Positions 1 to 4,886 of a stretch of 6,523 nucleotides of DNA are shown here, piece by piece. Every line of letters begins with the position of its first letter. Position 1 is the stretch's first letter. The DNA is taken from positions 1 through 6,523 of the forward strand of contig CADCIU010000088.1 of the NCBI GenBank assembly GCA_902801585.1, given 5' to 3'. The DNA is from an uncultured Lachnospiraceae bacterium (GTDB lineage Bacteria > Bacillota_A > Clostridia > Lachnospirales > Lachnospiraceae). The position numbers and the translations under genes are program-made. The notes under the pieces are model-generated. The model was not told the DNA's origin. It did not search any database and saw only the letters and a list, made by a program, of their open reading frames with translations.

Positions 1-85
1 TAAGATAAACGGGCGATCCATAAGAGACCTTTTCCAATACTGTATTATAATTACGGAGATCTGATACCGGATTTATTGTAGCCAT
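1..85 (-). CDS. Phd/YefM-family antitoxin, N-terminal 28 residues (runs off the left edge)
   Basis: The visible protein begins MATINPVSDLRNYN and continues to ...VSYGSPVYL at the window edge. This is the typical N-terminus of Phd/YefM antitoxins, where 'PVSDLRNYN..L..V..GSPV.LT' forms the first strand and helix of the DNA-binding part. Antitoxins of this family repress their own operon and neutralise a RelE/ParE/Doc-type toxin, normally encoded directly downstream, which here would lie left of the window. The ATG at 85-83 is supported by a strong ribosome site (GGGAGGTT, minus strand, about 91-98) five bases away. A promoter and a palindrome lie just upstream (117-145). The gene follows decayed minus-strand genes but has its own control signals, so it may be an independent toxin-antitoxin module. 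The family call rests on recognised residues only; the toxin cannot be seen. Confidence 0.8.
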   Translation of the reverse strand, partial: MATINPVSDLRNYNTVLEKVSYGSPVYL

Positions 86-116
86 AAGTTAACCTCCCTT
101 ATCATGCTTTTTAATA

Positions 117-132
117 ATCGTAGCATTACGAT
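117..132. promoter_or_regulatory. Palindrome ATCGTA-N4-TACGAT, candidate autoregulatory operator
   Basis: The plus strand reads ATCGTA, then GCAT, then TACGAT: a perfect 6-bp inverted repeat with a 4-bp spacer. It covers the proposed -10 element of the minus-strand Phd/YefM-type gene. Phd/YefM antitoxins are known to bind palindromes in their own promoters, so autorepression at this site is a reasonable inference. It is not the TGTACA-type core described for E. coli YefM. Confidence 0.5.
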
Positions 133-145
133 GAATCTTAAGCAA
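117..145 (-). promoter_or_regulatory. Putative promoter of the Phd/YefM-type gene
   Basis: On the minus strand, TTGCTT (145-140) and TACGAT (122-117) are separated by exactly 17 bases. They match the sigma-A consensus at 3 of 6 and 4 of 6 positions. The -10 lies about 30 bases upstream of the start codon at 85, leaving a short leader with the ribosome site. The hexamers are weak, so the call relies mainly on spacing, position and the overlapping palindrome. Confidence 0.45.
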
Positions 146-166
146 TATTTTACGATAAATTATTGG

Positions 167-441
167 CTAAATTGCATCGTTCTTGTAATAAGTGTTGACC
201 ACATCCTCCGGTGCGCAGTGAAGAGCGTCAGCCAGGCGGCATACTGTTTCATATGCAGCCTTACGGATATCCTTTTGCTGCTGTTATTGCCTTTTTCGAA
301 CTGTCCGGCAACGCCGGACTGAACAAACAGTCTGAAGAATGGATCGTATTCCATCTTAAGATCATAAATGACATAATGTGTCATCTGCGCAAAGACTCTC
401 TGCGCGTTCTCAATGTATAATTCGCTGAATGCGTGTGTCAT
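167..441 (-). pseudogene. Decayed DUF3990-cassette companion gene with C-terminal HTH remnant
   Basis: From ATG 441-439 the minus strand reads MTHAFSELYIENAQ and continues through LFVQSGVAGQFEKGN (residue ~52, position ~286). This resembles, from memory, the N-terminus of small proteins found next to DUF3990 genes in Lachnospiraceae, in which a helical domain is followed by an XRE-type HTH. A ribosome site (GAGGAG, 457-452) inside the end of the upstream gene supports this start. After residue 52 the frame loses family resemblance and continues as unrelated sequence to a stop near 160. In another minus-strand frame, 265-167 encodes KAAYETVCRLADALHCAPED and then a stop, which looks like the last helices of an HTH domain. 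The middle of the protein is therefore missing and the two ends are out of frame. A frameshift plus internal deletion is inferred, and the product is probably non-functional. The start overlaps the end of the upstream remnant by 32 nt, as in a compact operon. Confidence 0.6.
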
Positions 442-868
442 CCGGTCCGATCTCCTCATCTAAAATCTTCGGCATATACAGCGCTCCCTTCTGCCAGCCG
501 TCCCGACCCTGCTGAAAATACCGCTGTCTTGCGCTTTGATCCCGGTTTTTCCTGCGGGGATACCATACAGCCGCATCGACCGGTTCATATTCAAGAAACC
601 TGATGTGCCGGCGGCTTTCTTCACTCTTAAGTACGACCTGCTCTACAAGCTTGCCAAGATACATGGCTTCTTCGAACTGCCTCAGGGAAATAGTGCCGTT
701 CAGAAAATCGTTGGCGAAAGCAAAATAGCTGTCGTTCGCACGATAACCGATCAGAATGTCAGAATCCTTATACGGAACAGAGAACTGTTCCAGAAGAATA
801 ACAGGCATTCCGTGTATAGTCAAGTGAGCTGAGGAGAGAGCAATTACATCGGTTTTCACATAGTTCAC
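410..868 (-). pseudogene. DUF3990-like protein, N-terminally truncated
   Basis: The frame gives 152 residues from a GTG at 868. Residues ~24-145 contain the conserved C-terminal part of DUF3990-like proteins: ILIGYRANDSYFAFANDFLN (39-58), LGKLVEQVVLKSEES (71-85), VWYPRRKNRDQSARQRYF (101-118) and ILDEEIGPDD (135-144). Family members normally begin with an N-terminal 'LYHGS'-type segment of some 60 or more residues, resembling the start of ADP-ribosyltransferase-like folds. Here that part is absent: residues 1-23 show no family likeness, the frame opens only ~27 codons upstream before a stop at 952-950, and there is no ribosome site before the GTG. Loss of the 5' end is therefore likely. Some DUF3990-type genes sit in toxin-antitoxin-like or mobile cassettes, so decay is unsurprising. 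An internal ATG at residue 21 could give a shorter product but also lacks a clear ribosome site. Confidence 0.65.
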
Positions 869-895
869 TAAGGGCGAAAAACGGAGTATGATGAT

Positions 896-915
896 ACCGC
901 AGGCCGCCCTGCGGT
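896..915. repeat. GC-rich perfect inverted repeat (8-bp arms, 4-nt loop)
   Basis: ACCGCAGG (896-903) and CCTGCGGT (908-915) are perfect reverse complements separated by CCGC, giving a strong hairpin in either strand. No T-run follows directly on either strand, so it is not a standard intrinsic terminator. It lies in the gap between the truncated DUF3990-like gene and the acyltransferase, near where the DUF3990 5' end should have been. It may be a transcription barrier or a remnant of lost sequence. Confidence 0.6.
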
Positions 916-979
916 CGCAACGAAACTTAACACAAAATGCGTGAAAATGTCAGCTTTGGTTGGTGGAACAGGCCCGGCC

Positions 980-1012
980 TTGCAATTAGAATGATGTTAT
1001 AAATAATTGCAA
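980..1012. promoter_or_regulatory. 9+9 bp inverted repeat, candidate operator of the acyltransferase/XRE-AbrB operon
   Basis: TTGCAATTA (980-988) and TAATTGCAA (1004-1012) are perfect reverse complements with a 15-bp spacer. The right arm ends where the ribosome site (AAGGTGGG, 1012-1019) begins, and the spacer contains a TATAAA-like -10 (998-1003). No well-spaced -35 was found, so the exact promoter is uncertain. The repeat could be an operator for the XRE-AbrB regulator encoded second in this operon, or an RNA hairpin masking the start of translation. Confidence 0.55.
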
Positions 1013-1025
1013 AGGTGGGAATTAT

Positions 1026-2132
1026 ATGAGAAGATACTACGTGGATAATGTCAGGTGGGTTACTGTGGTGATCGTGGTGATTTACCACGTGCTTTATATG
1101 TACAACACGGAAGGCATACTGGGAGGGCTCGGCAGGATCACTGACCTGAGCGTCCAATACTATGACATTTTTATGTATCTGGTCTATCCCTGGTTCATGC
1201 CGGTCCTGTTCATTGCGGCGGGCATGAGCTCCCGCTATTTTCTGGACGGACACTCAGACAGAGAATTCGTAAAGAACAGGACGCGGAAGCTCCTGGTGCC
1301 ATCGACGATCGGCCTCATCGCGTTCCAGTTCATCCAGGGGTACGTGAACTTGTCGCTCGGAGGCGCATTCGCGGATCTTGCGGCGTCGGGAGTTCCCGGG
1401 CCGGTCATCTTCCTGATCATGCTCGCCTCCGGAAGTGGCGTCCTGTGGTTCATCCATCTTCTGTGGATCTACAGCATGCTGCTCGTCCTTGTGAGGAAAA
1501 TAGAGAAAGGCCGAATTTTAAAGCTTGGCGCAGGTACTCCTCTCTGGCTGATCCTGCTGTTCTTCATTCCGGTCTGGGGAGCGGGGCAGTTCCTCAACAC
1601 GCCGATCGTGTCGGTGTACAGGTTCGGGCTCTATTTTGCCTTCTTCTTCCCGGGATACTATGTCTTTTCAAACGACGAGGTCATGGAAAGGCTCAAGAGA
1701 TGCGCTCCGGTGTTGATCGCAGCAGGCATTGTGTTGTGCGTTGCCTTCTCCGTGTACTACTTTATCGTGCGCGGAGGAATGAACTACGCGGATGTGCCTG
1801 TCAACAGGGGGCTGTTGTACTCGGCGGCCGCATACTACGGGGCATTGGCGATGCTGGCCGGCATGGCGAGGTACGGAGATTTCCGCAATGATCTCACTGC
1901 GTGGATGAGCAGGAAGAGCTTCGGATTGTATGTGTTTCATTATCTGGGGATCTCTTCGGTCGCGCTCTTGATCGCGAAGCCGGGACTGCTTCCGTCGCCG
2001 GCGGTCTATGCGCTGAGCCTTGCGGCGGGATTTGTATTCGGATACGGGCTGTATGCCGTCATTTCAAGGATTCCTTACTATAGGTGGGCAGTGCTCGGGA
2101 TCAAAGAGGAGAAGAAGGATGTTCAAGGATAA
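1026..2132 (+). CDS. Acyltransferase-3 family integral membrane protein
   Basis: This 368-residue protein has the layout of the acyltransferase-3 family (OafA/WecH type; PF01757), whose members move acyl groups, commonly acetyl, onto surface carbohydrates or other molecules at the cytoplasmic membrane. Visible marks are the R-X10-H motif of the first membrane segment (R10, H21 in 'YHVLYMYN'), the 'MPVLFIAAGMSSRYF' segment (58-72) that replaces the usual 'FFVLSGF', a basic 'NRTRKLLVPS' (84-93), and 'GVLWFIHLLWIYS' (138-150), equivalent to HLWFL. About ten hydrophobic segments follow one another to the C-terminus. The length is usual for the family. A ribosome site (AAGGTGGG) lies six bases before the ATG. 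The stop TAA (2130-2132) lies inside the next gene, a 14-nt overlap, so the two are probably cotranscribed and translationally coupled. The substrate cannot be read from the sequence. Confidence 0.85.
   Translation: MRRYYVDNVRWVTVVIVVIYHVLYMYNTEGILGGLGRITDLSVQYYDIFMYLVYPWFMPVLFIAAGMSSRYFLDGHSDREFVKNRTRKLLVPSTIGLIAFQFIQGYVNLSLGGAFADLAASGVPGPVIFLIMLASGSGVLWFIHLLWIYSMLLVLVRKIEKGRILKLGAGTPLWLILLFFIPVWGAGQFLNTPIVSVYRFGLYFAFFFPGYYVFSNDEVMERLKRCAPVLIAAGIVLCVAFSVYYFIVRGGMNYADVPVNRGLLYSAAAYYGALAMLAGMARYGDFRNDLTAWMSRKSFGLYVFHYLGISSVALLIAKPGLLPSPAVYALSLAAGFVFGYGLYAVISRIPYYRWAVLGIKEEKKDVQG
2106..2111 (+). promoter_or_regulatory. Ribosome binding site fixing the start of the XRE-AbrB gene
   Basis: GAGGAG lies seven bases before the ATG at 2119. 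The same frame is open further upstream (ATG at 2020), but those 33 residues lie inside the acyltransferase gene and show no domain character. The downstream ATG, giving MFKDNLIQLR, is the proper start. Confidence 0.75.
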
Positions 2133-2544
2133 TCTCATTCAGCTGCGAAAGATGAAGAAAATGACGCAGGAAGCGATCGCTGAAAAGCTGGGCGTCACAA
2201 GGCAGGCAGTCGCCAAGTGGGAAGCGGGTGAGACTGTGCCGGACCTGGACAAGTGCAGGCTTCTCGCCGATCTGTTCGGGGTCTCTTTGGATGACCTTGC
2301 AAATTATGAGCAGGAAGAGAATATGGGGCTTGGAATGCCGCCGAAGGGCAAGCATTTATTCGGCATCGTGACGGTCGGGGACAAAGGCCAGATCGTTATT
2401 CCGGCCAAGGCCAGAAAACTGTTCGATATATCCCCCGGCGACCGGCTGGTGATCCTTGGAGACGAGGAGCAGGGGCTGGCGGTCATAAAATCGGAGCGAT
2501 TCCTGGAGCTTGCACAGGTGGCGACAGACCTGCTCAGGCAGTAA
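2119..2544 (+). CDS. XRE-family HTH / AbrB-SpoVT fusion transcriptional regulator
   Basis: This 141-residue cytoplasmic regulator has two DNA-binding modules. Residues 4-60 form a classic XRE/Cro-type HTH (LIQLRKMKKMTQEAIAEKLG, then VTRQAVAKWEAGETVPDLDK and LLADLFGVSLDDL). Residues ~80-125 form a SpoVT/AbrB swapped-hairpin domain (FGIVTVGDKGQIVIPAKARK, LFDISPGDRLVILGD, GLAVIKSE). A short linker (NYEQEENMGLGMPPKGKH) joins them, and the C-terminus ends in a helix. The arrangement is known in Clostridia. AbrB domains usually dimerise or form higher oligomers. The gene overlaps the acyltransferase stop by 14 nt and probably controls its own operon through the repeat at 980-1012; that last point is inference. 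No convincing terminator follows: only an imperfect GCGG/CCGC stem near 2557-2572 without a T-run. Confidence 0.88.
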   Translation: MFKDNLIQLRKMKKMTQEAIAEKLGVTRQAVAKWEAGETVPDLDKCRLLADLFGVSLDDLANYEQEENMGLGMPPKGKHLFGIVTVGDKGQIVIPAKARKLFDISPGDRLVILGDEEQGLAVIKSERFLELAQVATDLLRQ

Positions 2545-2653
2545 GTTGCTGCAATGCGGGACAGAACTGCCGCGCGTGCAAAGGAATTGCCTGACACTAT
2601 GAACGGCTGGTTCACGGTGCCTATTTCATACAGCGAATGCCGCATAGTCCGCC

Positions 2654-2676
2654 ATCTCAAGTAAGGATCTCAAGTA
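2654..2676. repeat. Short direct repeat at the 3' end of the flavin-reductase gene
   Basis: ATCTCAAGTA occurs at 2654-2663 and again at 2667-2676, a period of 13 bp. On the minus strand it spans the last four codons and the stop of the flavin-reductase gene. If one 13-bp unit is removed on paper, the frame reads through to EVLEMADYAAFAV and a stop at 2628-2626. A small tandem duplication may therefore have replaced the original C-terminal tail. The repeat is plain to see; its origin is a guess. Confidence 0.5.
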
Positions 2677-3130
2677 CCTCCGCAATATACATATCATGCG
2701 GCGCATCTTTCTTGTAGTAAGTGTCGACTACATCTTCGGGGATATTCTCGACCGCAAGCTGCTGCTTAAAGAGCTTCCTGCAAACGAGAGTGTATTTCGC
2801 CTCCTTAAAGGTGATGCCCTGATCAAGGAATCTGGGGGTCAGCCCGGAGTCATGCATCTTGTCCATATCCCTGCCGGATTTGGAACCCAGAATGCCCAGC
2901 ACCTTTTTGTATTCCTCAGGGTAGAAGCTGATGGTAAAGTATTCATTGGCATCGACGAATTCGTGGGTATATCTGGACGTTCTGATGTATACTGTGGCAA
3001 CCGGTCTGCCCCAAAGGGTGCCCATGCCGCCCCAACTGATCGTCATTGTGTTGAAGTTGTCGGGGGTGCCCGCGGTCACCAGGGCCCACACCTGATCGAA
3101 CTCTGAGAAAACATCGGTCGTAAGTTTCAT
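2657..3130 (-). CDS. Flavin reductase family (FMN-binding split-barrel) protein
   Basis: This 157-residue protein looks like the flavin-reductase-domain family (PF01613-type), which binds FMN in a split beta-barrel and often reduces flavin or acts as an electron carrier. The flavin-binding strand pattern is visible: 'DNFNTMTISWGGMGTLWGRP' (24-43), 'VATVYIRTSRYTHEF' (44-58) and 'EYFTISFYPEEYKKVLGILG' (63-82), followed by 'SKSGRDMDKM' (83-92). The length is normal for the short form. The ATG at 3130-3128 follows a GGAGGA ribosome site (3140-3135), and a promoter with a consensus -10 lies about 45 bases upstream. It is convergent with the XRE-AbrB gene and monocistronic as far as can be seen. 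The C-terminal tail may have been altered by the 13-bp repeat at 2654-2676. The redox partner is unknown. Confidence 0.85.
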   Translation of the reverse strand: MKLTTDVFSEFDQVWALVTAGTPDNFNTMTISWGGMGTLWGRPVATVYIRTSRYTHEFVDANEYFTISFYPEEYKKVLGILGSKSGRDMDKMHDSGLTPRFLDQGITFKEAKYTLVCRKLFKQQLAVENIPEDVVDTYYKKDAPHDMYIAEVLEILT

Positions 3131-3176
3131 TTCTTCCTCCAGTCATATTTTCTGATTCAAAAATCCATACTCATTC

Positions 3177-3206
3177 ATTATAAAGTAAAACAGAAATGCA
3201 CAGCAA
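3177..3206 (-). promoter_or_regulatory. Promoter of the flavin-reductase gene
   Basis: On the minus strand there is a perfect TATAAT at 3182-3177 and a partial -35 TTGCTG at 3206-3201 with an 18-bp spacer. The predicted start of transcription near 3170 leaves a leader of about 40 nt with the GGAGGA ribosome site. The upstream minus-strand terminator at 3240-3264 insulates it from read-through. Confidence 0.65.
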
Positions 3207-3239
3207 GGGTTCACGATACCAGGCACTTTAGAAAAAGTG

Positions 3240-3264
3240 AAAAAAAGAGTGAATCTGATCACTC
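3240..3264 (-). terminator. Rho-independent terminator, minus strand
   Basis: On the minus strand GAGTGA (3264-3259), a 6-nt loop and TCACTC (3252-3247) form a perfect six-pair stem followed at once by seven T (3246-3240). Its first arm overlaps the TGA stop (3261-3259) of a minus-strand reading frame, as expected at the end of a true gene. On the plus strand the hairpin has no T-run, so it acts in one direction only. Confidence 0.75.
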
Positions 3265-3312
3265 CATTTTCCTCAGCTCCACCATAAACACGCCGTCGGA
3301 TCCGAAGTGGAG
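3259..3312 (-). pseudogene. 3' end of an unidentified minus-strand gene (remnant)
   Basis: Just before the minus-strand terminator the frame reads HLHFGSDGVFMVELRKME and then TGA. The frame stays open back to about 3498, but beyond ~3312 it is antisense to a better-supported plus-strand remnant and carries no recognisable family pattern. I read the last ~18 codons as the true C-terminus of a gene whose 5' part has been lost. The 'DGVFMVELRK' ending is reminiscent of some SAM-dependent methyltransferases, but it is too short to name. The main support is the adjoining terminator. Confidence 0.3.
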
Positions 3313-3486
3313 ATGATCGCAGTCGAGGATTCGCCGGCAGCCTTTGAGCAAGTTATACACTTTGATCACTGCAAGGTGGGAATCTTTAACCGCCCTTGGA
3401 ATGTTAAGGCGGAGCTTCCGAATGAGAATTTTGTGAGATGCGAGGATTGGGATGAGATTGACAGGGTGTTCAGGGCTGGGGGCTAA
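3307..3486 (+). pseudogene. C-terminal remnant of a HAD-type 5'-nucleotidase-like protein
   Basis: From about 3307 the plus strand reads VEMIAVEDSPAAFEQV, then HCKVGIFNRPWN, then NENFVRCEDWDEIDRVF and a TAA stop (3484-3486). This is the C-terminal third of HAD-superfamily 5'(3')-deoxyribonucleotidase-like proteins: the acidic 'ED.P' motif IV that helps hold Mg2+, the 'V.IFNRPWN' strand, and the closing 'RC.DW.EI' segment. Intact members are about 170-200 residues. Here the nucleophile motif DxDGT and the cap are absent. Upstream codons 3259-3306 show no likeness, and the frame meets a stop at 3256-3258. An ATG at 3313 could start a 57-residue peptide but has no good ribosome site. It is best read as a truncated, inactive fragment left by a deletion. 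Confidence 0.6.
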
Positions 3487-3594
3487 TCCCGCCAACATGA
3501 TCGTCGCTGCCAGACAAAGATAATAAACATATTAACGCCTTCCGGCTGAAACTTTCGACTAATAGGGGAATGGAGGCATTTGAACTATGAAGTG

Positions 3595-3600
3595 AGGGAG
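3595..3600 (+). promoter_or_regulatory. Ribosome binding site supporting a GTG start
   Basis: AGGGAG lies seven bases before the GTG at 3608. No in-frame ATG gives a start before the first membrane segment of the second acyltransferase, so the GTG is the most likely initiation codon. No clear promoter was found in 3487-3594; a GATAAT at 3519-3524 lacks a good -35. Confidence 0.65.
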
Positions 3601-3607
3601 TAAAGCC

Positions 3608-4756
3608 GTGGAGAAGAATCAATATAACTACAGTACAAACAAGGGATATATTGAGTATCTCGATTATTGCAGAGCATTTGGAGCGTTCGTCATAATAATG
3701 CTTCACAGTGGAATCGACTCTGTACAGAATTTCTTTATTTTTGCACTTCCAATGTTCTTTGTGTTATCCGGATTTGTTTATGATCCGGATAAGCAAACCA
3801 AACGTGATTATATCAAGGGGCGTTTTAAGCGGCTGGTAATTCCGTTTTGGGGGGTTACCGCAATGTATATGATCGTTGAGGCAGTTCGCAGCGCTGTTCT
3901 TGGATATGGAACACTTCATAATCTCATTACATTTCCTGTGTATATGATTTACGGCTCATCTATTCTTCCCCCGGTGACAGGAATATCAGAAATAATAGCG
4001 AAGTATTCGTACCCGTATTCTATGGCGTTTGGAAGAGTCTATATTGCCAGTCCGAGCGCAAACCATCTGTGGTTTCTGCCTGCCCTTTTTACAGGAAGTA
4101 TTATGTTCTGCATACTGGAGGAGAAGACGAGGAAAAGTATACTGTCAAAGATGATCGCTATCGTTTTCCTTCTTGCGATTGCATATTTTGACAGTTCAAT
4201 CGCCTTGATCAAACAGCTGCCGTGGGGCATTGGAACAGGAGCATTTGGCGCCGCATGCATGCTCTGCGGATACTGGGTGAGGAAAAACCGCGTTTTGGAA
4301 AAAGATGTGAAGATCCTGATTCCTTCTGTAGTAATTGGGCTGCTATTGGCAGTATTAGCTGAATACCTGGGATCAACGGGAGGCGCAATGATCTCAAGCT
4401 ATTACGGACCGAGGGGCGTATGGAGTGTCTGCCTCACCTTTGCAGGAGGTCTTGGTGGAGCATGGTTCGTGATCTGTCTGATGAAAGGACTATATGAATC
4501 TCCGATCAAAAGGCTGAAGCGCGGACTAGCCCTGGTGGGAAAGGCGTCAATGCAGATATACGAATATCAGATGCTGTTGTTGTTTGTATTTGGATATCTG
4601 TTTCTTATGATCAGCGGCACCACGCCGCAGCTGGATGTATGGCTTCTGGGGTTTGTTCCGCTGACGCCGGCGACGATTGTCTTTTTGGTGGCGGAATCTC
4701 TTGCGATTGTTGTGTCGATCACATGGTGGCAGATCAGACAATCCGGGTTGCGATAG
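3608..4756 (+). CDS. Acyltransferase-3 family integral membrane protein (second copy, different subfamily)
   Basis: This 382-residue polytopic membrane protein is a textbook acyltransferase-3 (PF01757) member. After a short cytoplasmic head it shows R-X10-H in the first membrane segment (R22 in 'YCRAFGAFVII', H33 in 'MLHSG'), 'LPMFFVLSGFVYDP' (47-60), the basic 'KGRFKRLVIPFW' (70-81) and 'ANHLWFLPALF' (151-161), followed by about seven more hydrophobic segments. The family transfers acyl groups to sugars, polysaccharides or peptides at the membrane; the acceptor is unknown here. It uses a GTG start with a good ribosome site. It appears to stand alone: gene remnants lie upstream and a separate promoter follows downstream. 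Its sequence shares only the family motifs with the protein at 1026-2132, so a recent duplication is unlikely. No terminator is evident after the TAG. Confidence 0.9.
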   Translation: MEKNQYNYSTNKGYIEYLDYCRAFGAFVIIMLHSGIDSVQNFFIFALPMFFVLSGFVYDPDKQTKRDYIKGRFKRLVIPFWGVTAMYMIVEAVRSAVLGYGTLHNLITFPVYMIYGSSILPPVTGISEIIAKYSYPYSMAFGRVYIASPSANHLWFLPALFTGSIMFCILEEKTRKSILSKMIAIVFLLAIAYFDSSIALIKQLPWGIGTGAFGAACMLCGYWVRKNRVLEKDVKILIPSVVIGLLLAVLAEYLGSTGGAMISSYYGPRGVWSVCLTFAGGLGGAWFVICLMKGLYESPIKRLKRGLALVGKASMQIYEYQMLLLFVFGYLFLMISGTTPQLDVWLLGFVPLTPATIVFLVAESLAIVVSITWWQIRQSGLR

Positions 4757-4827
4757 AGAAATATGCCAAAGATGAATTCGAACCGGTCGATAGGATGTTT
4801 AGTTCAATTTGCGCAAAACAGATAAAA

Positions 4828-4843
4828 CTTGTCGTGCGACAAG
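4828..4843. promoter_or_regulatory. Palindrome CTTGTCGTGCGACAAG, candidate operator
   Basis: CTTGTCG (4828-4834) and CGACAAG (4837-4843) are perfect reverse complements with a 2-bp centre, flanked by A-rich and T-rich bases. It covers the -35 hexamer of the promoter for the kinase operon, a position where a bound protein would block RNA polymerase. The likely binder is the HTH-bearing product of the second gene of the operon, which would make the module autoregulated. That assignment is inference. Confidence 0.65.
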
Positions 4844-4857
4844 ATTTTGTATAAAAT
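4829..4857 (+). promoter_or_regulatory. Sigma-A-type promoter of the HipA-like kinase operon
   Basis: TTGTCG (4829-4834, 4 of 6 to consensus) and TAAAAT (4852-4857, 5 of 6) are separated by exactly 17 bp. Transcription would start near 4864, just before the ribosome site at 4871-4878. The -35 is embedded in the palindrome at 4828-4843. Confidence 0.65.
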
Positions 4858-4886
4858 AGTCATGATCAGGGGAGGTGAGAGAAGGT

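Noticed and set aside
1235..1940. Several overlapping open frames inside the first acyltransferase gene
   Set aside because: All are shadows of the well-supported membrane protein at 1026-2132 and show no family features.
2020..2118. Upstream in-frame extension of the XRE-AbrB gene
   Set aside because: It lies within the acyltransferase coding sequence, has no domain character, and a good ribosome site marks the ATG at 2119.
2551..2580. Imperfect stem (TGCA..GCGG with CCGC...TGCA) after the XRE-AbrB gene as a terminator
   Set aside because: The stem is interrupted and there is no T-run on either strand.
2554..2664. Possible 36-residue plus-strand peptide in the convergent gap after the XRE-AbrB gene
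   Set aside because: It has no ribosome site, no recognisable pattern, and runs into the 3' end of the opposite gene.
3313..3498. Minus-strand open frame antisense to the HAD-like remnant, part of a 79-codon frame
   Set aside because: The plus strand encodes a recognisable HAD C-terminus here; the minus frame has no family pattern beyond its last ~18 codons and lacks a ribosome site.
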